Assembly: GCA_035545535.1 (NCBI GenBank)
Contig: DASZYF010000191.1
Span: forward strand, 1 to 7,529
DNA: 7,529 nt
Origin: DASZYF01 sp035545535
Lineage (GTDB): Bacteria; Actinomycetota; Actinomycetes; Mycobacteriales; CAJCIY01
Direction: 5' to 3'
In this document: piece by piece, positions 1 to 7,529 of the stretch
Numbering within the stretch: the stretch's first letter is position 1
Layout of the letters: every line of letters begins with the position of its first letter
The notes under the pieces: model-generated
The model's database searches: none
What the model was told of the DNA's origin: nothing
Seen by the model: only the letters and a program-made list of their open reading frames with translations
Translations under genes and position numbers: made by a program

Positions 1-423
1 GCCGTGCCCACCACCCGCGCTGCGCGCCGCCGCCGGGGCCGCGACCCGCTGCACGCGATCACCGTCGCAGCGGTCGCCGCACTGGACGCGGCCGGGCGGC
101 CGGCCCGGGCCGTCCCCCTGCTGCGCGTCGCGGGCCGGCCCCGCGACCAGACGGGCCTGTCCGGCGCCGAGCGACTGGCCAACCTCTCGGGCGTGCTCGC
201 GGCCCGGCGGCGCGATCCGGGCATACCGGTCGTCCTCGTCGACGACGTCCTCACCACCGGCGCGACGCTCGCCGAGGCCGCCCGGGCGATCCGCGCGGGA
301 GGCGGCGAGGTGCACGCCGCCGCGGTCGTCGCGGCCACGTCGATCGGACCGGTCGCAACCATCGGACATCCCACAGACACATCACCGGGACGCGACCCAC
401 CGCTGCGCCGCGAGTCGTCCTAG
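1..423 (+). CDS. ComF-type phosphoribosyltransferase, C-terminal part (5' end outside window)
   Basis: This is the C-terminal 140 codons of a ComF/PurF-type phosphoribosyltransferase. The reading frame is open through base 1, reading A-V-P-T-T-R, which resembles the VPVP(x)nR stretch in the middle of ComF proteins, so the GTG at base 4 is probably an internal valine and the true start lies upstream. The diagnostic feature is the PRPP-binding loop VVLVDDVLTTGAT at bases 229-267: hydrophobic strand, two aspartates, then TTGAT. Upstream, RDQTGLSGAERLANL matches the ComF pattern ahead of that loop. Relatives support DNA uptake in competent bacteria, but most actinobacterial copies have no assigned substrate and no N-terminal zinc finger can be judged here. 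It lies 47 bases before hpf, the usual actinobacterial order. The final 25 or so residues after the core (from about GPVATIG) look like an unconserved tail. The family call is firm; the biochemical role is unknown. Confidence 0.85.
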   Translation, partial: AVPTTRAARRRRGRDPLHAITVAAVAALDAAGRPARAVPLLRVAGRPRDQTGLSGAERLANLSGVLAARRRDPGIPVVLVDDVLTTGATLAEAARAIRAGGGEVHAAAVVAATSIGPVATIGHPTDTSPGRDPPLRRESS

Positions 424-426
424 CCT
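421..426 (+). promoter_or_regulatory. Possible -10 box for hpf
   Basis: TAGCCT fits the actinobacterial TANNNT -10 pattern and overlaps the stop codon of the comF-type gene. A transcript starting about 7 bases downstream would have a leader of roughly 38 bases before the TTG start of hpf. No recognisable -35 hexamer is seen, so this is a weak suggestion. hpf could instead be read through from upstream. Confidence 0.25.
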
Positions 427-460
427 GGGGCGACCCGCCGGGCACGCCCGCATTCCATGT

Positions 461-465
461 GGAGG
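461..465 (+). promoter_or_regulatory. Ribosome binding site deciding the TTG start of hpf
   Basis: GGAGG lies 5 bases before the TTG at 471. The in-frame GTG at 459 lies before this site, so it cannot use it and has no good site of its own. The protein starting at 471 begins MEIVVKGRH, which matches the usual beginning of long HPF proteins. Confidence 0.75.
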
Positions 466-470
466 CAGCG

Positions 471-1121
471 TTGGAGATCGTGGTCAAGGGTCGTCACCTC
501 TCTCTCGACGTCGGCGAGAGCTTTCGCCAGCACTGCGTCGAGAAGCTCGCCCGGCTCGAGCGCCTCGATCAGCGCCTGATGCGGCTCGACGTCGAGCTCT
601 CGCACGAACCGAACCGACGGCAGCAGAGCAGCGCCGAACGCGTGGAGATCACCGTCCGCACCCGGGGGCCGGTCGTGCGGGCCGAAGCCGCGGCCACCGA
701 CTGCTACGCGGCGTTCGAGAAGGCCTACGGCAAGCTCGAGGAGCGGTTGCGGCGCGCCGCCTCGAAGCGCACCGCATCGCACTCGCACAGCCATCACGCG
801 CACGTGCCCAACGGCACCGCGGAGCCCACCACCGCTCCGGCGAGCAACGGCAGCCCGTCCGCCGACGAGCACGAGCTCGCGCCGGGGGAGGTCGAGGTCG
901 GTGGCCTCGTCGTGCGCGAGAAGGAGCACGCCGCCGTGCCCATGCGCATCGAGGACGCGCTGCACGCGATGGAGCTCGTCGGGCACGACTTCTACCTGTT
1001 CAGCGACGCCGAGACCGGGCTGCCGTCGGTCGTCTACCGGCGCAAGGGGTACGACTACGGCGTGCTGCGCCTCACGTCCCCGGCGAGCGCGGGCGCTCCC
1101 GCCGTGCCCGCGACCGCCTGA
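471..1121 (+). CDS. hpf: Long-form ribosome hibernation promoting factor
   Basis: This 216-residue protein is a long-form hibernation factor. In this family the N-terminal S30AE domain binds the decoding region of the 30S subunit and blocks tRNA and mRNA, while the C-terminal domain dimerises two ribosomes into inactive 100S particles under starvation or stress. Residues 1-98 form the S30AE domain (MEIVVKGRH start, FEKAYGKLEERLRR end). Residues 99-139 are a low-complexity linker containing five histidines in eight residues at 104-111. Residues 140-201 are the C-terminal domain, with VVREKEHAAVPM, the EDALHAMELVGHDFYLF helix-strand and the VVYRRKGYDYGVLRL ending. I chose the TTG start from the GGAGG at 461-465 and the family-typical N-terminus; a GTG at 459 would add four residues. 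It lies between the comF-type gene and a response regulator and two genes before secA on the same strand (with an oppositely oriented gene in between), as expected for actinobacteria. Both domains look intact. Confidence 0.95.
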   Translation: MEIVVKGRHLSLDVGESFRQHCVEKLARLERLDQRLMRLDVELSHEPNRRQQSSAERVEITVRTRGPVVRAEAAATDCYAAFEKAYGKLEERLRRAASKRTASHSHSHHAHVPNGTAEPTTAPASNGSPSADEHELAPGEVEVGGLVVREKEHAAVPMRIEDALHAMELVGHDFYLFSDAETGLPSVVYRRKGYDYGVLRLTSPASAGAPAVPATA

Positions 1122-1163
1122 AACCCGACCTGAGCCCGGGCTGAGAGGAGCCTTTCAAGGGGT

Positions 1164-1186
1164 CCCGTCGGACGCGCCCGGACGGG
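1164..1186 (+). terminator. Weak hairpin in the hpf-regulator spacer, possible terminator
   Basis: CCCGTC at 1164-1169 pairs perfectly with GACGGG at 1181-1186. Inside the 11-base loop two further G-C pairs are possible with one bulged G. There is no T-run after it. It lies 43 bases past the hpf stop and could attenuate transcription into the regulator gene, but a stem this short is not unusual in G+C-rich DNA. The rest of the 154-base spacer shows no small ORF or clear promoter. Confidence 0.3.
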
Positions 1187-1275
1187 CGGTACGACGTAGC
1201 CGGTGCGGGACGTGCCACGATGCCTCTGGACAACCACGGGCAGTGGGACGTAGGGGTCAGGCGGGAAGGATGGTC

Positions 1276-1989
1276 GTGAGCGAGGAAGGGATGGCGGACG
1301 GCGGGGTCGTGCCGCTGGTTCCGCCCGGGGACGACCCGATCCGCGTGCTCGTCGTCGACGACCACGCCCTGTTCCGGCGCGGCCTCCAGATGGTCCTCGA
1401 GCAGGAGCCGGACATCGAGGTCGTCGGCGAGGCGGGCGACGGCGGCGAAGCCGTCGAGCGCGCGGCGGAGACGACCCCCGACATCGTGCTGATGGACGTG
1501 CGGATGCCCAAGCGCGGTGGCATCGACGCGACCACGGCGATCAAGGAGACGGTCCCGTCCGCCAAGATCATCATGCTGACGATCAGCGACGAGGAGGCCG
1601 ACCTCTACGACGCGATCAAGGCCGGCGCCATGGGCTACCTGCTCAAGGAGATCTCGATCGAGGAGGTCGCCTCGGCGATCCGCTCGGTCCACGGCGGGCA
1701 GTCGCTGATCAGCCCGTCGATGGCCTCGAAGCTGATCACCGAGTTCGCCACCATGCGCCGCGGGGACGACCCGAAGCAGCTGCCCGCGCCCCGGCTGACC
1801 GACCGCGAGCTCGAGGTGCTGAAGCTCGTCGCCAAGGGCCTGGCCAACCGCGACATCGCCAAGCAGCTCTACATCAGCGAGAACACGGTCAAGAACCACA
1901 TCCGGAACATCCTCGAGAAGCTGCAGCTGCACAGCCGCATCCAGGCGGTCGCCTACGCGCTGCGTGAGAACATCATCGAGGTCCAGTAG
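1276..1989 (+). CDS. NarL/FixJ-type response regulator, LuxR-type DNA-binding domain, no kinase nearby
   Basis: A 237-residue two-component response regulator, presumably a DNA-binding transcription factor activated by phosphorylation. The receiver domain spans about residues 22-138: acidic pair D28-D29, phospho-acceptor D74 in LMDVRMP, switch threonine T102 and conserved lysine K124 in GYLLKE. All key residues are present. A charged linker (about 156-172) leads to a LuxR-type helix-turn-helix at about 174-235, with LTDRELEVLKLVAKGLANRDIA and ENTVKNHIRNILEKL. The GTG at 1276 follows GGAAGGA (1264-1270) by 5 bases. The ATG at 1270 (two residues longer) sits too close to that site, and the ATG at 1291 is also possible. 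The reading frame is open back to 901, but that stretch overlaps hpf and is not credible. No histidine kinase is in the window, so its partner and signal are unknown. From memory, Streptomyces also carries an orphan regulator of this type between hpf and secA. Confidence 0.93.
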   Translation: MSEEGMADGGVVPLVPPGDDPIRVLVVDDHALFRRGLQMVLEQEPDIEVVGEAGDGGEAVERAAETTPDIVLMDVRMPKRGGIDATTAIKETVPSAKIIMLTISDEEADLYDAIKAGAMGYLLKEISIEEVASAIRSVHGGQSLISPSMASKLITEFATMRRGDDPKQLPAPRLTDRELEVLKLVAKGLANRDIAKQLYISENTVKNHIRNILEKLQLHSRIQAVAYALRENIIEVQ

Positions 1990-1999
1990 GCCAACGGCG

Positions 2000-2019
2000 G
2001 ATGATCATCAGGTGACCTG
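2000..2019. promoter_or_regulatory. Two abutting palindromes, candidate operator
   Basis: GATGATCATC (2000-2009) is a perfect 10-base palindrome. It shares its last C with CAGGTGACCTG (2009-2019), a 5+5 inverted repeat around one central base. Together they fill most of the 38-base gap between the regulator stop codon and the PAP2 start. LuxR-type regulators commonly bind short inverted repeats, so autoregulation or control of the PAP2 gene is conceivable, but this is inference. The second palindrome runs into the ribosome binding site at 2019-2026. Confidence 0.25.
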
Positions 2020-2027
2020 AGGGGGGC

Positions 2028-2882
2028 GTGCCCATGGCTGTGGACACGCAGCCGGGCCACACGCTCCCGGGCACCGTCGCCGGCACCGCGGCCGATGCCC
2101 CACCCGCGACCCGCCTGGGCATCTGGCGCGAGGCGTTCTTCGTCGGCCTCGGCTACGCGGCCTACAGCACCGTCCGCAACGCGACGACCGGGCACGCCGC
2201 GCTGGCGCTGCGGCACGCGGGCGACATCGAGCGGCTCGAGCGCTTCCTGCACATCGACGGGGAGCTGCCGGTCAACCGCTTCATCGCGCGGCACCACTGG
2301 CTCGGGGTCACGACGGGCTACTACTACGCGACGCTGCACTTCATCGTCACCGTCGCGGTGCTCGTGTGGCTGTACCGCAAGCACCCGCGCTACTACCGGT
2401 TCATGCGCACGTCGCTCGTCGTCGCGTGCCTCGTCGGCCTCGCCTGCTTCCGGCTCTGGCCGCTCGCACCGCCGCGCCTCGCGACCGCCGGCTACGACGA
2501 CATCCTCATCACCGCCCGCATCTGGGGGTCGCTCGCCGACGGCAAGGTCGCCTCGGCCAGTGACCAGTACGCGGCGATGCCGTCGCTGCACACGGCCTGG
2601 GCGGTGTGGTGCGCCGTCGCGCTGGTCGTGTGCGCGCGTCGCCGCTGGGTGAGGGTGCTCGGCGCGCTCTACCCGTGCGCGACGATCTTCGTGATCATCG
2701 GCACGGCGAACCACTACGTGCTCGACGTCGTCGGCGGCCTGGTGGTGCTGGGCGTCGGCTACCTCGCCGCGCGACCGCTGGGAGTCGCGGGCGCCTGGAT
2801 CCGGGCCGAGGCCGTGTCGACCGCCGCGGTCGTGCGCGCCAAGCGCACGCTCGAGGAACCGGTCAGCCCAGATCGGCCGTGA
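2028..2882 (+). CDS. PAP2 / AUR1-like integral membrane phosphatase or phosphotransferase
   Basis: A 284-residue membrane protein of the PAP2 superfamily, closest in pattern to the AUR1/inositolphosphotransferase-like branch. Family members hydrolyse or transfer phosphate-linked head groups on lipids; the substrate here cannot be told. The three signature blocks are visible: a first block RLWPLAPPRL (142-151), the PSLH motif (185-188, within QYAAMPSLHTAWAVW), and NHYVLDVVGG (228-237), whose H229 and D233 correspond to the catalytic histidine and its acidic partner. About six hydrophobic segments are seen, near 35-50, 97-116, 128-146, 188-203, 207-227 and 230-248. The N-terminal 28 residues are Ala/Pro/Thr-rich and probably cytosolic. 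A G-rich site with GAGG at 2019-2022 precedes the GTG at 2028; the ATG at 2034 is an equally possible start. The gap of 38 bases to the regulator suggests co-transcription. Its end overlaps the convergent acetyltransferase gene by 20 bp. Confidence 0.88.
   Translation: MPMAVDTQPGHTLPGTVAGTAADAPPATRLGIWREAFFVGLGYAAYSTVRNATTGHAALALRHAGDIERLERFLHIDGELPVNRFIARHHWLGVTTGYYYATLHFIVTVAVLVWLYRKHPRYYRFMRTSLVVACLVGLACFRLWPLAPPRLATAGYDDILITARIWGSLADGKVASASDQYAAMPSLHTAWAVWCAVALVVCARRRWVRVLGALYPCATIFVIIGTANHYVLDVVGGLVVLGVGYLAARPLGVAGAWIRAEAVSTAAVVRAKRTLEEPVSPDRP
2859..2876. terminator. Small hairpin at the PAP2/GNAT convergent overlap
   Basis: CCGGTC (2859-2864) can pair with GATCGG (2871-2876) across a 6-base loop, using one G-T wobble. 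It spans the GNAT stop codon region and the last codons of the PAP2 gene. With no intergenic space available, this is the only candidate terminator structure I see here, and it is weak. Confidence 0.2.
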
Positions 2883-3951
2883 GCAGCGACGCCATCCAGT
2901 CGTCGCTCACCACACCGTTCTTGATGAAGCCGCCGCGGCGCACCCCTTCGAACGTGAACCCGAGACGTTCCGCGACCCTGCGGCTCGGCTCGTTCCCGAC
3001 GACGCAGTTCCACACGATGATGCGCACGCCCAGCGCGTCCCGTCCGAAGCGCATGAGCGCCGCGGAGGCCTGCGTGATGGCCCCCCGGCCGCGGGCCGCG
3101 GGCGTCGCCCAGTAGCCGAGCTCGGCCCGGCCCCACGTGCGGGAGTGCTCGTACAGGCCGACGCCGCCGAGCAGGTCGCCCGCGGTGCTGTCGCACACCG
3201 CGTAGACCACACCCTCGCCGGCGGCCCACATGGCGAGCCCTGACTGGTTCGTGAAGCGTTCGGCATCCGCGCGGCTGCACGGGTAGGGCGCCCCGGTGTA
3301 GCGCCCGATGCTCTCGTCCTGGAACGCCGCGTGCACGGCGTCGGTGTCGCTCGAGCGGAACGGCCGCAGGTGCACGGCGCCGGCGGTGATCTCGGGTTGG
3401 GGGGCGAGCGGCTCCTCGCCCGCGAGCAGGCGCCAGACCTCGATGTCCGCACCGGTCTCGGTGTCGGCCCCGGTGAGCGTGGCGTCGAGGTGCATGCCGG
3501 CGCTCGCCGCCACCCAGCGGGAGGCGGCGTTGTCGGCCCGGATCGCGGCAGAGATCCGGCGCAGGCCCAGGCCTTCGAGGCCGAGCCGGAGCCCGAGGCG
3601 GACCGCGACGGTCCCGACCCCGCGGCCGCGCGCGCCCGGCACCACCCACCAGCCGAGCTCCCCGGTGCCGGGCGTCTCGTCGAGGCCGTCCAGGTCGACG
3701 GCGCCGAGCACGCCGTCGTCGTCGCCGGCAAGGCACAGGCGCAGGTGGCGGCCCTCCGCCCACCGCTGCGGCGCGCGGGCCACGTAGTCCCGGGCGTCCT
3801 GCGGCCCGTCGTGGCGCAGCGGCGGCATGTACCGCCGGGCCCGCTCGTCGAGCGCCCGGGCGACGGCCACGGCGTCGTCCGGCCGCCACGGGCGGAGCCG
3901 GGCGGGGCCCTCCGACGGGAGCACGAGGTCCTCGTAGAGCGTTGTCCACAC
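2863..3951 (-). CDS. Tandem-domain GNAT (RimJ/RimL-like) N-acetyltransferase
   Basis: This 362-residue protein consists of two GNAT domains in one chain, each of the RimJ/RimL type that usually acetylates protein N-termini or small amines using acetyl-CoA. The first domain (about 15-178) begins ARLRPWRPDDAVAVARAL, has an intact acetyl-CoA loop RGRGVG at 108-113, and the N141...S144 helix motif. The second (about 190-358) begins VHLRPFRSSDTDAVHAAF and has loop RGRGAI at 287-292, where the last Gly/Ala of the R-x-x-G-x-G/A pattern is Ile, followed by NEPSRRVAERLGF at 320-332. The second domain may therefore bind the cofactor less well. The start is a GTG at 3951 giving MWTTLYEDLV. No strong ribosome binding site precedes it, but the next ATG (residue 42) would cut into the first domain. 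It is divergent from secA and convergent with the PAP2 gene; neither suggests a substrate. Confidence 0.9.
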   Translation of the reverse strand: MWTTLYEDLVLPSEGPARLRPWRPDDAVAVARALDERARRYMPPLRHDGPQDARDYVARAPQRWAEGRHLRLCLAGDDDGVLGAVDLDGLDETPGTGELGWWVVPGARGRGVGTVAVRLGLRLGLEGLGLRRISAAIRADNAASRWVAASAGMHLDATLTGADTETGADIEVWRLLAGEEPLAPQPEITAGAVHLRPFRSSDTDAVHAAFQDESIGRYTGAPYPCSRADAERFTNQSGLAMWAAGEGVVYAVCDSTAGDLLGGVGLYEHSRTWGRAELGYWATPAARGRGAITQASAALMRFGRDALGVRIIVWNCVVGNEPSRRVAERLGFTFEGVRRGGFIKNGVVSDDWMASLLTADLG

Positions 3952-3987
3952 GTGCCTGACTGTGCCGGAGCGCCCCGTTGGCCGGCG

Positions 3988-4006
3988 ACTCCTATCTCAA
4001 CTCCTA
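3988..4006. repeat. Direct repeat ACTCCTA in the divergent GNAT-secA promoter region
   Basis: ACTCCTA occurs at 3988-3994 and again at 4000-4006, spaced 12 bases start to start, close to one helical turn. The second copy overlaps the first bases of the proposed secA -10 box. This placement would suit a regulator binding site, or it may be chance in the only less G+C-rich stretch nearby. Confidence 0.4.
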
Positions 4007-4017
4007 GGCTGTGACGG

Positions 4018-4018
<1 letters not shown>
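4005..4018 (+). promoter_or_regulatory. -10 box for a leaderless secA transcript
   Basis: TAGGCT at 4005-4010 is a strong match to the actinobacterial TANNNT -10 element. The expected start of transcription, about 7 bases after the box, falls on 4017-4018, that is, on or next to the first G of the secA GTG codon. No Shine-Dalgarno sequence is seen before the GTG, which agrees with leaderless translation, common in actinobacteria. No clear -35 hexamer is seen at the usual distance; TTGGCC at 3978-3983 is 21 bases away, which is too far. Confidence 0.55.
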
Positions 4019-7065
<3,047 letters not shown>

Positions 7066-7070
7066 GTCCC

Positions 7071-7131
7071 GTCGACATCGGCTTTGTGGCCGCTTCGGAC
7101 CCTCCGGAGCCGCCACAAAGCCGATGTCGAC
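7071..7131. terminator. Long perfect hairpin, probable bidirectional terminator
   Basis: GTCGACATCGGCTTTGTGGC (7071-7090) is matched exactly by its reverse complement at 7112-7131, giving 20 perfect base pairs. After a C-C mismatch (7091/7111) the stem continues for 8 more pairs, 7092-7099 with 7103-7110 including one G-T wobble, closing on a 3-base CCC loop. It fills the 69-base gap between the secA stop (7063-7065) and the stop of the convergent gene (7135-7137), so it can serve both strands. There is no T-run on either side; U-tract-free hairpins are common in high-G+C actinobacteria. Confidence 0.85.
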
Positions 7132-7134
7132 CGG

Positions 7135-7529
7135 TCAGCCGACCTCCAGGGCGGTCATGACCCAGGCGGTGGCGCGGGCCTCGAGGCGCAGGGCGACGGC
7201 GGCGCAGCGCTCGCCGCGGTGCACGACCGCGGTGACCTCGAGGACCGACGGCGTGGGTTCGGCGACGTGGATGCTGCGCACCATCCGGCCCCACGGCCGC
7301 TGGCGCGCGGTGGTCGGCGGGACCAGGCCGCGCAGCACCTGCTGCACGTCGAGGGTCGCGTAGCGCGCCAGGTGGCTCGCCGGCCGGTCGCCCGCCATCA
7401 CCTCGACGAGCGCGCGCACGATCGTGATCGCGCGGCCGCGCGGGTCGGGGAGGCGGCCCGTCGCCGGCGACGCGATCGCGACGTGGGCCGGCTGCGCCTG
7501 CGCGCGCGTGAGCGTGCCCGGCGACGCGA
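7135..7529 (-). CDS. Rv3235-family protein of unknown function (5' end outside window)
   Basis: The reading frame is open from the stop at 7135-7137 to the right window edge, about 130 codons. A GTG at 7419 could start a 94-residue protein, but the in-frame sequence upstream continues in a family-like way (ATGRLPDPRGRAITIVRALV), so the start is probably beyond the window. The pattern fits the Rv3235 family, small actinobacterial proteins encoded next to secA: a VEVMAGDRPASHLARY helix region, then SIHVAEPTPSVLEVTAVV, RCAAVALRLEA, and the closing W-x-x-TALEVG. The part nearest the window edge is Ala/Pro/Gln-rich, as is usual for the poorly conserved N-terminus of these proteins. No signal peptide, membrane segment or catalytic motif can be seen in the visible part. 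The function is unknown; the conserved position by secA does not establish a role in export. Confidence 0.8.
   Translation of the reverse strand, partial: ASPGTLTRAQAQPAHVAIASPATGRLPDPRGRAITIVRALVEVMAGDRPASHLARYATLDVQQVLRGLVPPTTARQRPWGRMVRSIHVAEPTPSVLEVTAVVHRGERCAAVALRLEARATAWVMTALEVG

Noticed and set aside
4..423. Reading the ComF-type gene as a complete 139-residue protein from the GTG at base 4.
   Set aside because: The frame is open to base 1 and the visible part corresponds to the middle and end of ComF proteins, so the gene is cut by the window edge.
1136..1160. GGGCTGAGAGGAGCC resembles the CTGAGA part of a TPP riboswitch.
   Set aside because: The other conserved TPP elements (CTGATC-like and the TAAT-CCAG region) are absent, and the following gene is a response regulator, not a thiamine gene.
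1217..1257. TGGACA (1217-1222) and TAGGGG (1251-1256) as a promoter for the response regulator.
   Set aside because: The spacing is 28 bases and the second hexamer lacks the final T, so it is not a credible -35/-10 pair.
901..1275. Open frame upstream of the response regulator, which would add about 125 residues at its N-terminus.
   Set aside because: It overlaps the clear hpf coding sequence in another frame, has Arg/Ser/Thr-rich composition typical of a shadow frame, and the receiver domain starts normally after 1276.

Overview
This window looks like core chromosome from a high-G+C actinomycete. Third codon positions are almost all G or C, GTG and TTG starts are common, and the gene set (ComF-type phosphoribosyltransferase, long-form ribosome hibernation factor, SecA, then an Rv3235-family protein) matches the conserved block that in actinobacteria usually follows mtrA-mtrB-lpqB. 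The Rv3235-type protein points to Actinomycetes proper. The genus cannot be fixed from the sequence; Pseudonocardiales, Geodermatophilales, Kineosporiales and Frankiales all remain possible. No phage, plasmid, IS, CRISPR or RNA genes are visible.

Layout, left to right. 1-423 (+): the C-terminal part of a ComF-type phosphoribosyltransferase, cut by the window edge. 471-1121 (+): long-form hpf, probably starting at a TTG with a good ribosome binding site. 1122-1275: a 154-base spacer with a weak hairpin. 1276-1989 (+): an orphan NarL/LuxR-type response regulator. 1990-2027: a short spacer with two abutting palindromes. 2028-2882 (+): a membrane PAP2/AUR1-like phosphatase or phosphotransferase. 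2863-3951 (-): a tandem-domain GNAT acetyltransferase, convergent with the PAP2 gene and overlapping its end by 20 bp. 3952-4017: a 66-bp divergent promoter region with a TAGGCT -10 box that would make secA leaderless. 4018-7065 (+): secA, whose C-terminal zinc-binding module is replaced by a proline-rich linker and a basic tail. 7071-7131: a very strong hairpin shared by two convergent genes. 7135-7529 (-): an Rv3235-family protein, open at the window edge.

Functionally, hpf and secA are housekeeping genes for ribosome dormancy and protein export. The response regulator sits next to hpf without a kinase. The PAP2 and GNAT genes look like accessory additions between the conserved hpf/regulator part and secA. 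I see no convincing undescribed multi-gene system. The best leads are regulatory: the leaderless secA promoter with its direct repeats, the 20-bp perfect inverted repeat at the secA end, and the palindromes between the regulator and the PAP2 gene.
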